A stretch of DNA of 64,000 nt from Paracoccus sp. MKU1 (lineage in GTDB: Bacteria > Pseudomonadota > Alphaproteobacteria > Rhodobacterales > Rhodobacteraceae), in contig NZ_LLWQ01000141.1 in NCBI RefSeq assembly GCF_001447385.1, forward strand, positions 38,523 to 102,522. The letters run 5' to 3'. Every line of letters begins with the position of its first letter. The first letter of the stretch is position 1. A program made the translations under genes and the position numbers. The notes under the pieces are model-generated. The model saw nothing but the letters and a program-made list of their open reading frames with translations. It made no database searches and had not been told where the DNA came from. Of this stretch, positions 45,101 to 55,560 are shown in pieces.

Positions 45101-46603
45101 TTGGGACCGATTCAATCCTTGCAGGATATAATCTCGATGATCTGGCGGCGCTTGCCGCTGGTGCTGACGATCCTGGTCCTGGGCGTGCTGATTTCCTTTT
45201 ACCTGATCGTTTCCTCGCCCCGCATCTATGAGGCATCGGCGGTCATCCAGCTGGACATGCCGGCCGCCATCGACCAGGGCAGCGACAGCTCGTTGCCCGC
45301 CTCGCGCCGGGTGCAGCTGATCGAACAGCGCCTGATGGCGCGGGCCAACCTGCGCGAGGTGATCGAACGGCTGGGGCTTTTCGCCGATACCCCGCTCAGC
45401 GAGACCGAAAAGCTGGGCGCCTTGCGCAGCTCGACCCGGATCGAAAGCATCACCGCCCCCGGCGTCTCGGTCGATTCCCGAATGTCGCTGGCGGCCATCG
45501 TCATCACCGCCCAGGCCGAGACGCCGGCCACGGCGGCCGCCATCGCCAATGACTTCGCCGACAGCGTGGTCAACCGCGACCGCGAGAACCGCCAGCTGCG
45601 GATCCTGGAATCGCAGGAATACCTGCGCAGCGAGGAGCGCCGCCTGAACGAACAGCTTTCCGAGCAGGAGCGCGAGCTGGTCGAATTCAGCGCCCGCAAC
45701 GAGGATTCGCTGCCCAGCTCGCAGGAGTTCCTGCAAACCGAGCTGGCCCAGCTGACCGAGATGGAGACGACGCTCGACCGCGACATCATGACCTTGCAAC
45801 GCGAGCAGCTGTCGCTGCAAGCGGGGGGCACGGCGGCCGAGGCGCGGCCCTCGGCCTCGCTGGTGCAGCAGATCCGCTCGGCCGAGATCGAGCTGGCGCA
45901 GGCACGCCGGACGCTGTCGCCCGACCACCCCGAGATCAAGCGGCTGGAAGGGACGTTGGAGCGGCTGAACAGCGGCGTCGCCAGCGGCGGTTCGGACGTG
46001 ATCCGCCGCCAGGCCGAGCTGATCGACGCGCAACTGGCCAAGCTGAACGAACAGAAGGCCGGGATCGCGATCCGCCGCACCGAGATCGATCAGGCCCGTG
46101 CCCGCATCCCCGAGGTCAGCCGCGAACTGGAGGCGATGAACCGCCAGCAGCGCCGCCTTCAGGATCGCTATAACGAGATTTCGCGCCAACTGGCCCAGGT
46201 TGAAACCCAGCAGATGCTGATGGAAAACGACCAGACCGAACGTTTCGTGCTGCTGGAGCGTGCCTTGCCGCCGGAATATCCCGCCATGTCGAACCGCAAG
46301 AAAAGCGCGGTGATGGGGGTGGGCGGCAGCCTGGCCTTGGCCTTGGCGGTGGCCTTCGTGCTGGAACTGTTGAACCCCGTCCTGCGTCGAAGCGAACAGT
46401 TCGCCCGCGTGACCGGCACCCGGCCGGTCGTCTCGTTGCCCTATCGGCCGTCCCAGGCCGATCTGCGCATGCGGCGGCTGCGCAATGCCTATATGATCCT
46501 GCTTCTGGTGCTGGGCGCGGTGATTGCCCTGTGGCTGATCGGCCGGATTCCGGGCCTGCCTTCGCCGGGCGTCGTCAGCATGCCGACCGACGGGATGGGT
46601 TGA
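45101..46603 (+). CDS. Wzz-type polysaccharide chain-length protein
   Basis: This 500-residue inner-membrane protein has a first transmembrane segment at about 17-38 and a second at about 400-420, with a further hydrophobic segment at about 460-485. The long intervening region contains coiled-coil stretches (LRSEERRLNEQLSEQERE and after, and the 320-380 region). This is the polysaccharide co-polymerase plan. The start is TTG, with ACAGGG upstream. It partners the CpsD-like ATPase and Wzy/Wzx proteins to set chain length. Its stop overlaps the flippase start (TGATG). Confidence 0.9.
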   Translation: MGPIQSLQDIISMIWRRLPLVLTILVLGVLISFYLIVSSPRIYEASAVIQLDMPAAIDQGSDSSLPASRRVQLIEQRLMARANLREVIERLGLFADTPLSETEKLGALRSSTRIESITAPGVSVDSRMSLAAIVITAQAETPATAAAIANDFADSVVNRDRENRQLRILESQEYLRSEERRLNEQLSEQERELVEFSARNEDSLPSSQEFLQTELAQLTEMETTLDRDIMTLQREQLSLQAGGTAAEARPSASLVQQIRSAEIELAQARRTLSPDHPEIKRLEGTLERLNSGVASGGSDVIRRQAELIDAQLAKLNEQKAGIAIRRTEIDQARARIPEVSRELEAMNRQQRRLQDRYNEISRQLAQVETQQMLMENDQTERFVLLERALPPEYPAMSNRKKSAVMGVGGSLALALAVAFVLELLNPVLRRSEQFARVTGTRPVVSLPYRPSQADLRMRRLRNAYMILLLVLGAVIALWLIGRIPGLPSPGVVSMPTDGMG

Positions 46604-47976
46604 TGAGTCAATCGGCCGAAACCGAACCCTCCGCCGCGGCGCCGGGCAAGAGCCTTGCGTCGCGGGCCTTGGGCAGCGGCGCCTGGTCCATGGCCAATTT
46701 CGGCCTGGGCCAGATCATGCGGCTGGGGTCGAACCTGATCCTGACCCGCATCCTCAGCCCCGACGATTTCGGCCTGATGGCGCTGGTCACCAGCTTCCTG
46801 ATCGGGCTCAGCATGTTCAGCGACATGGGCTTCGGCCCCTCGATCATGCAGAGCAAGCGCGGCGATGACCCGGATTTCCTCGACACGATCTGGACGCTGA
46901 AGATCGTCCGCGGCTTCCTGATCTTCCTGGCCGCGATGGTCATGGCCTGGCCGCTGGCGGTGTTCTACGACGCGCCGCTTTTTGGCTGGGTCTTTCCGGT
47001 CGCCGCCACCTCGATGATCGTGGGCGGCTTCCTGCCGACCCGGATCGATAGCGCCGTCCGCCATCTGCAACTGGGTCGGCTGACGCTGATCGAGCTTTGC
47101 AACCAGTTCATCGGCATCCTGCTGACCGTCGTTGCCGCGCTGATCCTGCAATCGGTCTGGGCGCTGGTCTGGGGCAATGTGCTGGGGGCCCTGGTCCAGA
47201 TCCTGATGTTCCGGCTGTTCCTGCCCGGCCACCGCAACCGCTTCAGGATGGAACCCGAGGCCCGCGCCGAGGTGATGAAGTTCGGCAAGTGGATCTTTTT
47301 CAGCACCATTTGCGGTTTCCTGCTGTTCCAGGGCGACCGCATCATCCTGGGCCGGGTGCTGACGCTGCATCAGCTCGGCATCTACAATATCGGCCTGTTC
47401 CTGGCGACGGTGCCGACCATGCTGGGCGGGGCCATTACCGGGCGGCTGCTGATTCCGATCTATCGCGAGCACCCGCCGGCCGAAAGCCCCGAGAATGCCC
47501 GCATCCTGGCCCGCACCCGCGCCGGGCTGACCACGCTGTTGCTGGTGTTGGCGGCGGTGCTGGCCTGGGCCGGCCCGCCGCTGGTCGACCTGCTCTATGA
47601 TCCGCGCTATGCGGCGGCGGGCGGCATCCTGGTTGCCATCGCCTGCATCCAGATGCTGCAAGTCATTCCGCTCAGCTATGAGCAGGCGGCGCTGGCGGCC
47701 GGGGATTCGCGGGGCTATTTCGTCATGCAATCCTCGCGCGCGGTAATCTATTTCGCGCTGGTTGCCGGCGGAGCGGTGCTCTACGGCCTGCCGGGGCTGC
47801 TGATCGGTCAGGCGCTGTCGCAGGTCTTCTGCTATCCGGTGACGGTCTGGCTGGCGCGCCGGCATGGCTGCTGGGATCCGCGCCATGACCTGATCGCCGG
47901 GGCGGTCGCCGTGATCGCGGCGGCCACCGCGCTGAGCGGGCATCGCGATGCGGTCCTGGCCGCCATGATCCCTTGA
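46603..47976 (+). CDS. Wzx-type oligosaccharide flippase
   Basis: This 457-residue MOP-superfamily membrane protein has about twelve transmembrane segments. N-terminal ASRALGSGAWSMANFGLGQI and LILTRILSPDDFGLMALV are typical of lipopolysaccharide/exopolysaccharide translocases (RfbX/Wzx/WzxC). It would flip undecaprenyl-linked repeat units across the inner membrane. The ATG overlaps the Wzz stop by one base. It is the last gene of the exopolysaccharide locus. Confidence 0.9.
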   Translation: MSQSAETEPSAAAPGKSLASRALGSGAWSMANFGLGQIMRLGSNLILTRILSPDDFGLMALVTSFLIGLSMFSDMGFGPSIMQSKRGDDPDFLDTIWTLKIVRGFLIFLAAMVMAWPLAVFYDAPLFGWVFPVAATSMIVGGFLPTRIDSAVRHLQLGRLTLIELCNQFIGILLTVVAALILQSVWALVWGNVLGALVQILMFRLFLPGHRNRFRMEPEARAEVMKFGKWIFFSTICGFLLFQGDRIILGRVLTLHQLGIYNIGLFLATVPTMLGGAITGRLLIPIYREHPPAESPENARILARTRAGLTTLLLVLAAVLAWAGPPLVDLLYDPRYAAAGGILVAIACIQMLQVIPLSYEQAALAAGDSRGYFVMQSSRAVIYFALVAGGAVLYGLPGLLIGQALSQVFCYPVTVWLARRHGCWDPRHDLIAGAVAVIAAATALSGHRDAVLAAMIP

Positions 47977-48058
47977 CGGCAGGCTCACGGCATTTTTCCC
48001 CTTCCGGTTCGGCTTTCCCTGGCGTTATTGCTGCCGGAACGTCACGAGGAGGCACCGG

Positions 48059-50341
48059 ATGAGCGACGACAACACCCCGCGCAAGTCCCGCATCACGCGG
48101 GAAGAGGCTCTGGCCTATCACCTGGAACCCCGTCCGGGCAAATACGACATCGTGGCCTCCACCCCGATGGCGACGCAGCGGGACCTGTCGCTGGCCTATT
48201 CTCCCGGCGTGGCGGTACCGGTCGAGGCCATCGCCGAACGTCCCGAGACCGCCTATGACTATACGGTCAAGGGCAATATGGTCGCGGTGATCTCGAACGG
48301 CACCGCGATCCTGGGGCTGGGGAACCTGGGCGCGCTGGCCTCGAAGCCGGTGATGGAGGGCAAGGCGGTGCTGTTCAAGCGCTTCGCCGACGTCAACGCC
48401 ATCGACATCGAGCTGGACACCGAGGACCCGGACGAGATCATCAATGCCGTGCGGCTGATGGGCCCGACCTTCGGCGGCATCAACCTCGAGGATATCAAGG
48501 CGCCGGAATGCTTCATCATCGAGCAGCGGCTCAAGGAAGTCATGGACATTCCGGTCTTCCATGACGACCAGCACGGCACGGCGGTGATCTGCGCGGCGGG
48601 GCTGATCAACGCGCTGGAACTGTCGGGCAAGAAGATCGAGGACGTGCGCATCGTCCTGAACGGCGCCGGCGCGGCCGGCATCGCCTGCCTGGAGCTGCTG
48701 AAATCCATGGGCGCGCGGCATGAGAACTGCATCATGTGCGACACCAAGGGCGTGATCTACCAGGGCCGCAGCGAGGGCATGAACCAGTGGAAATCCGCCC
48801 ATGCCGTGGTGACCGAGGCCCGCACGCTGGAAGAGGCGATGAAGGGTGCCGACGTGTTCCTGGGCGTCTCGGCCAAGGGGGCGGTGACGCAGGAGATGGT
48901 GCAGGGCATGGCCGAGAACCCGGTCATCTTCGCCATGGCCAACCCCGATCCCGAGATCACCCCCGAGGAGGCCCATGCCGTCCGCCCCGACGCCATCGTC
49001 GCCACCGGCCGCTCGGACTACCCGAACCAGGTCAACAACGTCCTGGGCTTCCCCTATCTGTTCCGCGGTGCGCTGGACATCCATGCCCGTGCCATCAACG
49101 ATGAGATGAAGATCGCCTGCGCCCGGGCGCTGGCGGAACTGGCGCGCGAGGACGTGCCGGACGAGGTCGCCGTGGCCTATGGCCGCAAGCTGCAATTCGG
49201 CCGCGACTATATCATCCCGACGCCCTTCGACCCGCGGCTGATCCATGTCGTGCCGCCGGCGGTGGCCCAGGCCGGCATGGAAACCGGTGTCGCCCGCCGC
49301 CCGATCATCGACATGGAGGGCTATGTCCAGTCGCTCAAGGCGCGTATGGACCCGACGGCGGCGATCCTGCAAGGCATCCATGCCCGTGCCCGCCAGGCCC
49401 AGGCCCGGATGATTTTTGCCGAGGGCGACGACCTGCGCGTGCTGCGCGCCGCCGTGGCCTGGCAGCGCGGCGGCATGGGCCAGTCCATCGTCGTCGGCCG
49501 TGAAAGCGACGTGAAGGACAAACTGGAGGCGGCCGGCCTGGGCGATGCCGCGCGCGAGATCTCGGTGGTCAATGCCGGCAATGCCCGCCATCTGGAGCAA
49601 TATCACGAGACGCTTTACGCCCGGTTGCAGCGCAAGGGCTATGACCGCGAGGATGCGGTCAAGCTGGCCAATCGCGACCGCCATGTCTTCGCCTCGCTGA
49701 TGCTGGCGCATGGCCATGGCGACGGGCTGGTGACGGGGGCGACGCGCAAGAACGCGCATGTGCTGTCGCAGATCGGCATGGTCTTCGACGTGACCCCGGC
49801 CGATGGCGCTGTGGGCATCACCGCGGTGCTGCACAACGGCCGCATCATCCTGATGGGCGACACGCTGGTCCATGAATGGCCCGAGGCCGAGGACCTGGCC
49901 GATATCGCCATGCGCGGCGCCCATGTCGCGCGCGGGCTGGGCATGGAGCCGAAGGTCGCCTTCCTGTCCTTCTCGAACTTCGGCTATCCGGTCAGCGAGC
50001 GCGCGGTGAAGATGGCCCATGCCACCGAGGTGCTGGACGCGCGCAAGGTCGATTTCGAATATGAGGGCGAGATGACCGTGGATGTGGCGCTGAACCCGTC
50101 GCAGGCGGCGAAATATCCATTCTCGCGGCTGAAGGGGCCGGCCAATGTGCTGGTGGTGCCGGCGCGGCACTCGGCCTCGATCTCGGTCAAGCTGCTGCAA
50201 GAGATGGCGGGGGCGACGGTGATCGGCCCGATCCTGACCGGGGTGCCGCAGCCGATCCAGATCTGCTCGACCGGCTCGACGGTGAACGACATCCTGAACA
50301 TGGCCGCCATCGCGGCGGGCCGGCTGGGGCAGGTGAAGTAA
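48059..50341 (+). CDS. maeB: NADP-type malic enzyme with phosphotransacetylase-like domain
   Basis: This 760-residue enzyme decarboxylates malate to pyruvate with NAD(P)H formation. The N-terminal malic domain (about 1-430) has SPGVAVPVEAI, FHDDQHGTAV and the Rossmann motif VLNGAGAAGIA. Residues about 435-760 are homologous to phosphate acetyltransferase and likely bind acetyl-CoA as an allosteric domain. This two-domain form is the MaeB class. The ATG has CGAGGAG upstream. A shared bidirectional hairpin follows the gene. Confidence 0.95.
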   Translation: MSDDNTPRKSRITREEALAYHLEPRPGKYDIVASTPMATQRDLSLAYSPGVAVPVEAIAERPETAYDYTVKGNMVAVISNGTAILGLGNLGALASKPVMEGKAVLFKRFADVNAIDIELDTEDPDEIINAVRLMGPTFGGINLEDIKAPECFIIEQRLKEVMDIPVFHDDQHGTAVICAAGLINALELSGKKIEDVRIVLNGAGAAGIACLELLKSMGARHENCIMCDTKGVIYQGRSEGMNQWKSAHAVVTEARTLEEAMKGADVFLGVSAKGAVTQEMVQGMAENPVIFAMANPDPEITPEEAHAVRPDAIVATGRSDYPNQVNNVLGFPYLFRGALDIHARAINDEMKIACARALAELAREDVPDEVAVAYGRKLQFGRDYIIPTPFDPRLIHVVPPAVAQAGMETGVARRPIIDMEGYVQSLKARMDPTAAILQGIHARARQAQARMIFAEGDDLRVLRAAVAWQRGGMGQSIVVGRESDVKDKLEAAGLGDAAREISVVNAGNARHLEQYHETLYARLQRKGYDREDAVKLANRDRHVFASLMLAHGHGDGLVTGATRKNAHVLSQIGMVFDVTPADGAVGITAVLHNGRIILMGDTLVHEWPEAEDLADIAMRGAHVARGLGMEPKVAFLSFSNFGYPVSERAVKMAHATEVLDARKVDFEYEGEMTVDVALNPSQAAKYPFSRLKGPANVLVVPARHSASISVKLLQEMAGATVIGPILTGVPQPIQICSTGSTVNDILNMAAIAAGRLGQVK

Positions 50342-50358
50342 CCCGTCCCAAACGAAAA

Positions 50359-50388
50359 GCGCCCCCGGAAACGGGGGCGCCTTGCTTG
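50359..50388. terminator. Bidirectional terminator
   Basis: GCGCCCCCG (50359-50367) and CGGGGGCGC (50372-50380) form a perfect 9-bp stem with a GAAA tetraloop. On the minus strand TTTTC follows; on the plus strand CTTGCTT. It separates the convergent maeB and outer-membrane protein genes. Confidence 0.8.
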
Positions 50389-50399
50389 TCGCGACGGGA

Positions 50400-50999
50400 T
50401 CAGAACCGATACGAGGCGCGCAGCTGCACCAGGTCGGTGTCCAGGTCGCGGCCGCTGATGCCGGTTTCGTCCTCCAGCACGTCCTTGAAGTCGCTGCGGC
50501 TGTATTCCGCGCCGACGGTGAAGCGCTCGGTGACCTTGAAATCGGCGCCGATACCATAGGTCAGCCCGGTTTCCGAGAAATCGTCGACCGAGATCTTGGC
50601 CGCGCCCAGCGTGACATAGGGCAGGAACCGGCCCATGTCGGCACCGGCGCGCAGCCGCAGCCGGGTCAGGTCGCCGTCGTCATAGTTCTCGTCCGGCGAG
50701 ATCTTGTTGTAGTCAAGCTCGCCGCCCAGGACGAAGCGGCCCAGGTCGCGCTGATAGCCCGCATGCAGGCCGTAGCCGTCGTAATCGCCGAAATCGGCCA
50801 GCGCGCCGCGATCGCTCAGATCGCCGCTGCCCTTGCCGTATTGCAGACCGGCATAGAAGCCCGTCCAGTCGCTTTCGGGGGTGATCGTCACGGGCGCAGG
50901 TGCCGCCACCGGCTGCTCGACCACGGGGGCGACATAGCCACCCGCATAGGCGCCACCGGCGATCAGCGAAACCAAAGCTGCGTATCCGACTTTCTTCAT
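50400..50999 (-). CDS. Small outer-membrane beta-barrel protein
   Basis: This 199-residue protein has signal peptide MKKVGYAALVSLIAGGAYAG, then a short Pro/Ala linker and a barrel of about eight amphipathic strands. Features include WTGFYAGLQYGKGSG, YGLHAGYQRDLGRFVLGGEL, a late GAEYSRSDF strand and a C-terminal Phe (ASYRF), the signature of outer-membrane barrels. It resembles the Omp25/opacity-type porins of alphaproteobacteria. GGAGA lies upstream of the ATG; the longer frame is not coding. Confidence 0.88.
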   Translation of the reverse strand: MKKVGYAALVSLIAGGAYAGGYVAPVVEQPVAAPAPVTITPESDWTGFYAGLQYGKGSGDLSDRGALADFGDYDGYGLHAGYQRDLGRFVLGGELDYNKISPDENYDDGDLTRLRLRAGADMGRFLPYVTLGAAKISVDDFSETGLTYGIGADFKVTERFTVGAEYSRSDFKDVLEDETGISGRDLDTDLVQLRASYRF

Positions 51000-51220
51000 G
51001 GTGAGTTCTCCATTCAACTCGGACCGCCTGCCTACCACCCGGGTCCCGGATTGGAAGGCTTTGCGGCGCCGTGGCACGGACAAGTGAGGCGCCGTTAACC
51101 GCAAAGGCGAAGAGCGATGGAAAAAGCCTGCCGCGACAGGGGCTTCACGCTCAAGCCGACGTGATAACGTGTGATGCGTGATCGGGAATGTTTCCCAAAG
51201 CTTTGAGAAAACTGAATATT

Positions 51221-52126
51221 TCAGCTTCCCGTTTCGGTCGTCCCGCCAAAGCATTCGCCGCGCTCGGCCTGGCGCTGGCGTTCCCGGAAACGGGCGCGGT
51301 CGGCCTCGCTATATTCGCCGGCGCAGCGGTGGCAGCAGACGCCGGGCTCGTATTCGGGGCGGGTGCGATCCTCGGGCGCCAGCGGGCGGCGGCAGGCATG
51401 GCAGAGATCGTGGCGGCCCTGCCGCAGCCCGTGGCCAAGGCTCACCCGCTTGTCGAAGACGAAGCATTCGCCGCGCCACAGGCTTTCCTCTTCCGGCACC
51501 TCCTCGAGGTATTTCAGGATGCCGCCCTGAAGGTGAAAGACCTCAGGCACGCCTTCGCCCAGCAGGAAATTCGTGGATTTCTCGCAGCGGATGCCGCCGG
51601 TGCAGAACATGGCGATGCGCTTGTTGTGGAAGCGATGCGCATTCTCGCGCCACCACGCCGGAAAGTCGCGAAAGCTGCGCGTGCCCGGATCGACGGCGCC
51701 GGCGAAGCTGCCGATCTCGACCTCGTAATCGTTGCGGGTGTCGATCACCGCCACGTCCGGCGCGCTGATCAGCGCGTTCCAGTCCCGCGGCGCGACATAG
51801 CGCCCGACCGCGGCTGTGGGGTCCACGTCAGGCTGGCCCATGGTCACGATCTCGCGCTTCAGGCGGACCTTCATGCGGCCGAAGGGCATGGTTCCGGCGG
51901 TGCTTTCCTTCCATTCCAGTGCCGCACAGCCGGGCAGGGCACGGATATGCGCCAGCACCGCGTCGATGCCTTCGCGTGTGCCGGCAATGGTGCCGTTGAT
52001 TCCCTCGGGCGCTAGCAGCAGCGTGCCCCTGACCCCGTTCGCACAGGCGCATTTCGCCAACGGCGCCTTCAGCGCCCCGGGATCGGGAAAGCGGGTGAAA
52101 TGGTAAAGCGCGGCGACGATCAGCAT
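51221..52126 (-). CDS. trhO: tRNA uridine(34) hydroxylase, rhodanese family
   Basis: This 301-residue protein catalyses oxygen-dependent 5-hydroxyuridine formation at tRNA position 34. The N-terminal domain has [16 protein letters not shown]. The rhodanese domain has [13 protein letters not shown] and the catalytic Cys in [12 protein letters not shown]. The C-terminal part has a CHAC...CCHRC four-cysteine block, likely a zinc site. The ATG at 52124-52126 gives the family N-terminus. It is divergent from pncA. Confidence 0.93.
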   Translation of the reverse strand: MLIVAALYHFTRFPDPGALKAPLAKCACANGVRGTLLLAPEGINGTIAGTREGIDAVLAHIRALPGCAALEWKESTAGTMPFGRMKVRLKREIVTMGQPDVDPTAAVGRYVAPRDWNALISAPDVAVIDTRNDYEVEIGSFAGAVDPGTRSFRDFPAWWRENAHRFHNKRIAMFCTGGIRCEKSTNFLLGEGVPEVFHLQGGILKYLEEVPEEESLWRGECFVFDKRVSLGHGLRQGRHDLCHACRRPLAPEDRTRPEYEPGVCCHRCAGEYSEADRARFRERQRQAERGECFGGTTETGS

Positions 52127-52227
52127 GGGCTGGCCATAGCGCCGCGCGGGGGCGCAATCAAGTTGCCGCATTGACGCCCCCGCCGCCTGCGCCTACCAAT
52201 TTTCTTGGGAAAAACAGGAGAGGCGCC

Positions 52228-52824
52228 ATGGCAAAAGCCCTGATCGTCATCGACATGCAGCTGGATTTCTGCCCCGGCGGCCGGCTTGCCGTGGCCGGCG
52301 GGGACGAGATCGTCGCCGCGATCAACGACCTGATGGCCGATTTCGACGCCGTGGTGCTGACGCAGGACTGGCACCCCCACGACCATGCCAGCTTTGCCGA
52401 CAACCATCCCGGCGCGGCGGCATTCTCGGTCGTGGACATGCCCTATGGCCCGCAGGTGCTTTGGCCCGCCCATTGCGTGATCGGGACCGACGGCGCGGGC
52501 TTTCACCCGACGCTCGCCGCCGATTGCGCCGACCTGGTGATCCGCAAGGGCTTCCGACCGCAGATCGACAGCTATTCCGCGTTTTTCGAGAACGATCACC
52601 GCACCCCTACCGGCCTTGCCGGATATTTGCGCGACCGCGGCATGGACGACCTGACCTTTGTCGGGCTGGCGCATGATTTCTGTGTCGCCTGGTCGGCCAT
52701 CGACGCGGCGAAGCTGGGTTTCCGCGCCACGGTGATCGAGGATGCCACCCGCGCCATCGACCTGAACGGCTCGCGCGAGGCGGCGCGCGAGGACATGCGC
52801 AAGGCGGGGGTGACACTGGCATGA
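52228..52824 (+). CDS. pncA: Nicotinamidase
   Basis: This 198-residue enzyme hydrolyses nicotinamide to nicotinate in NAD salvage. The catalytic triad is visible: Asp10 in IDMQLDF, Lys in IRKGF (about 112), and Cys in HDFCVAWS (about 153). Metal-binding residues are in [16 protein letters not shown] lies upstream. The stop overlaps the pncB start (ATGA), so nicotinate formation and use are coupled. Confidence 0.95.
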   Translation: MAKALIVIDMQLDFCPGGRLAVAGGDEIVAAINDLMADFDAVVLTQDWHPHDHASFADNHPGAAAFSVVDMPYGPQVLWPAHCVIGTDGAGFHPTLAADCADLVIRKGFRPQIDSYSAFFENDHRTPTGLAGYLRDRGMDDLTFVGLAHDFCVAWSAIDAAKLGFRATVIEDATRAIDLNGSREAAREDMRKAGVTLA

Positions 52825-54131
52825 TGATCCCGACGGTCGATATCGCCACCCGCGTCTATAACCACAAATGGAAGATCGACCCGATCGTCCGCTCGCTGAT
52901 CGACGACGATTTCTACAAGCTGCTGATGTGCCAGTCGGTGTTCCGCAACCGGCCCGACACGCAAGTCACCTTCAGCCTGATCAACCGCACCAGCCGCATC
53001 CGGCTGGCCGAGCTGATCGACGAGGGCGAGCTGCGCGAGCAACTGGACCATGTGCGCGGCCTGTCGCTGACCCGGGGCGAAAGCACCTGGCTGCGCGGCA
53101 ATACCTTCTACGGCAAGCGGCAGATGTTCCGCCCGGATTTCATGGAGTTCCTGGAGAACCTGCGCCTGCCGGCCTATCACCTGGAAAAGCGCGACGGGCA
53201 GTACGAGCTGATCTTCGAAGGCCGCTGGCCCGAGGTCATGCTGTGGGAGATCCCGGCGCTGGCGATCATCATGGAGCTGCGCTCGCGCGCCGTGCTCAAG
53301 GATATGGGCCGGTTCGAATTGCAGGTGCTCTATGCCCGCGCCATGGCCCGGCTTTGGGAAAAGATCGAGGAATTGCGCAAGCTCGGCCCCGACCTGCGCA
53401 TCGCCGATTTCGGCACGCGGCGGCGGCACAGCTTCCTGTGGCAGGATTGGTGCGTGCAGGCCATGGTCGAGGGGCTGGGCGACGAGCGTTTCATCGGCAC
53501 CTCGAACTGCCTGATCGCCATGCGCCGCGACATCGAGGCCATCGGCACCAATGCCCATGAACTGCCCATGGTCTATGCCGCCCTGGCCGACAGCGACGAG
53601 GAACTGCGCCAGGCGCCCTATCGCGTCCTCGCCGACTGGCACGAGGAGCATGACGGGATGCTGCGCATCATCCTGCCCGACACCTATGGCACCAAGGGGT
53701 TTTTGGACCATGCGCCGGACTGGCTGGCCGGCTGGACCGGCATTCGCGTCGATAGTGGCGACCCGGCCGAGGGCGCCGAGACGGCGATCCGCTGGTGGCA
53801 GGAGCGGGGCGAGGACCCGCGCGACAAGCTGATCATCTTTTCGGATGGGCTGGACGTGGAGAAGATCAAGGATCTGTTTCAGCGCTTCCACGGCCGGGCC
53901 AAGATCAGCTTCGGCTGGGGCACGCTGCTGACCAACGATTTTCGCGGGCTGGTGCCGGGCGACGGGCTGGCGCCGTTCTCGCTGGTCTGCAAGGCGGTGG
54001 CGGCCGAGGGGCGGCCGACCGTCAAGCTTTCCGACAATCCCGAAAAGGCGACCGGCCCCCAGGACGAGATCGAGCGCTACAAGCGCGTCTTCGGTGTCGG
54101 CCAGCAGCGGCGGATGGCGGTGGTGGTCTGA
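52821..54131 (+). CDS. pncB: Nicotinate phosphoribosyltransferase
   Basis: This 436-residue enzyme makes nicotinate mononucleotide from nicotinate and PRPP with ATP hydrolysis. It carries [13 protein letters not shown] near residue 30, the FGTRRRHSF segment (phosphate binding), the [11 protein letters not shown] motif, and a late RVDSGDPAE block with SDGLDVEKI. The second gene of the pncA-pncB unit, it overlaps pncA by four bases. nadE lies about 1.4 kb away. Confidence 0.95.
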   Translation: MMIPTVDIATRVYNHKWKIDPIVRSLIDDDFYKLLMCQSVFRNRPDTQVTFSLINRTSRIRLAELIDEGELREQLDHVRGLSLTRGESTWLRGNTFYGKRQMFRPDFMEFLENLRLPAYHLEKRDGQYELIFEGRWPEVMLWEIPALAIIMELRSRAVLKDMGRFELQVLYARAMARLWEKIEELRKLGPDLRIADFGTRRRHSFLWQDWCVQAMVEGLGDERFIGTSNCLIAMRRDIEAIGTNAHELPMVYAALADSDEELRQAPYRVLADWHEEHDGMLRIILPDTYGTKGFLDHAPDWLAGWTGIRVDSGDPAEGAETAIRWWQERGEDPRDKLIIFSDGLDVEKIKDLFQRFHGRAKISFGWGTLLTNDFRGLVPGDGLAPFSLVCKAVAAEGRPTVKLSDNPEKATGPQDEIERYKRVFGVGQQRRMAVVV

Positions 54132-54176
54132 CCCGCCGGCCGATGCGCGAAAAGCCCCGGCCGGGAGCCGATCCCG

Positions 54177-55313
54177 TCAGCGCATCAGCACCTGCTGCAA
54201 TTCCCGCCGGTTGGCCGAATGGCGTTCGGCGAGACGGCGGCCTTCGCGCCCGTTGCCCAGCCGCCGCGCCGGTTCCGGCCCGTCGCCTCCTGCCACGAGT
54301 TCGGGGAAAAGCGCGGTGATTTCGGCGCGCGCGGCGGGGTCCAGGGTTTTCAGCGCCTGCTCGCCGGTGAACAGCGATTCCGTCTGCGCCCCCTCCGAGC
54401 AGAGGATCTCGTGACGGTCGAAAAGCAGGTGGTGATAGGTCAACGCCTCGGCGCTGTCGTCGATCTCGATCCCCTCGATCCCGGTCAGGTGCTTGGCGGC
54501 GACCAGCACTTCGGACTCGCCGAACATGCGCTCGGCGATCTTCGAGCTGACGAGGATGCGGTGCTGCTGCGAGACATAGAGGTCACGCCGAGGCAGGCCG
54601 TTGCCAAGCGCGCCCGCCCGGATGCGCACCGGGCGCAGCTTGTCGAACAGCCCCAGCAATTCGGCGCCAAGATGCTTGTGGCCGATCCAGCGCAGCGGCT
54701 GCGGGCCGTGATCGCGGGTGATGACCATGTCGCCCGGGCGCAGATCCTCGACCGGGATATCGCCGCGCTCGGTCAGGATCAGCGTGCCGTTGCGGAAGCA
54801 GACGAAGCCCGGAGAGTTTTCAAGCCCGTAGCGCGAGACGTCGAGGCCCGCGAATCGGCTGTCGACCACGCCGGTCAGGGTGATGGATTGAATCGCCTTG
54901 CTGGTGACGCCATCGATCTCGGTCTGGGATGCAGAGAGGGTCGGCGGCACCAGCGCCAATGTGCCATCCGTCGCCTGCACCACGCGCAGCGGGATATTCG
55001 AGGCCGTCGTGCCGTCTACATAGGTGACGGTGCCAGTATAGATGATCCCCGAGTCGAGATCATAGCGCATGCCCTCATGCTGCGTGTATTCGCCGCTGGG
55101 AGAGCCGAAGGCGTTGTTGAACGAGATCGTGCCGTCGTTGTTGCCGTCATGCAGCAAGACCTCGTTGATCTCGCGCGCAAGCGGCTGTTCGGCGCTGCCG
55201 AAGGTGGTGCCGACCAGTTCCCCGGCCCGTTCGGCCCCAAGCGACCATTCGTCGTTGTCCAGATCGCTATGAGAACCCAGATAGATCACGCGGATCGAAG
55301 TGACCGTCGGCAT
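54177..55313 (-). CDS. Hint-domain (hedgehog/intein-like) protein
   Basis: This 378-residue protein has a divergent N-terminal region (1-165) with Asp/Asn/Gly-rich strands and then a Hint domain. The Hint domain begins at about 169 with FVCFRNGTLILTERGDIPVE, continues with DLRPGDMVITRDHG and RWIGHK, and has YVSQQHRILVSS later, the usual Hint_2 pattern of Rhodobacteraceae secreted proteins. The Cys in VCF may be the autoprocessing residue. There is no classical signal peptide, so type I secretion is possible. The downstream half after 330 is Arg-rich. It lies between pncB and nadE. Confidence 0.82.
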   Translation of the reverse strand: MPTVTSIRVIYLGSHSDLDNDEWSLGAERAGELVGTTFGSAEQPLAREINEVLLHDGNNDGTISFNNAFGSPSGEYTQHEGMRYDLDSGIIYTGTVTYVDGTTASNIPLRVVQATDGTLALVPPTLSASQTEIDGVTSKAIQSITLTGVVDSRFAGLDVSRYGLENSPGFVCFRNGTLILTERGDIPVEDLRPGDMVITRDHGPQPLRWIGHKHLGAELLGLFDKLRPVRIRAGALGNGLPRRDLYVSQQHRILVSSKIAERMFGESEVLVAAKHLTGIEGIEIDDSAEALTYHHLLFDRHEILCSEGAQTESLFTGEQALKTLDPAARAEITALFPELVAGGDGPEPARRLGNGREGRRLAERHSANRRELQQVLMR

Positions 55314-55521
55314 GACAACCCCTTACTCGTTAACCTTGCCCGACATGGGCATATGATACAAAAACGGATGCACCCCATACGGCGGAACCCCTTGAAATCG
55401 CGGGATCCATAAGGCGCGAACAAGACAGGAATAAGCCGCATGGACAGGGCCGTTAACCTGTCAAAAAAGACAAGCCAAAGGCCGGAATCGAATTTTACGC
55501 CGATTTTTCAGTATGTTGAGT

Positions 55522-55540
55522 GAGGGGCATCCTGCCCCTC
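55522..55540. terminator. Possible hairpin after nadE
   Basis: GAGGGGCA (55522-55529) and TGCCCCTC (55533-55540) make a perfect 8-bp stem with a three-base loop, 21 bases past the nadE stop on the minus strand. No T-run follows, so termination strength is uncertain. Confidence 0.4.
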
Positions 55541-55560
55541 CAAATGGTTGTGACGCAGGG

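Noticed and set aside
47723..50557. Minus-strand 940-codon frame opposite the malic enzyme
   Set aside because: It crosses three real features and has no protein motif.
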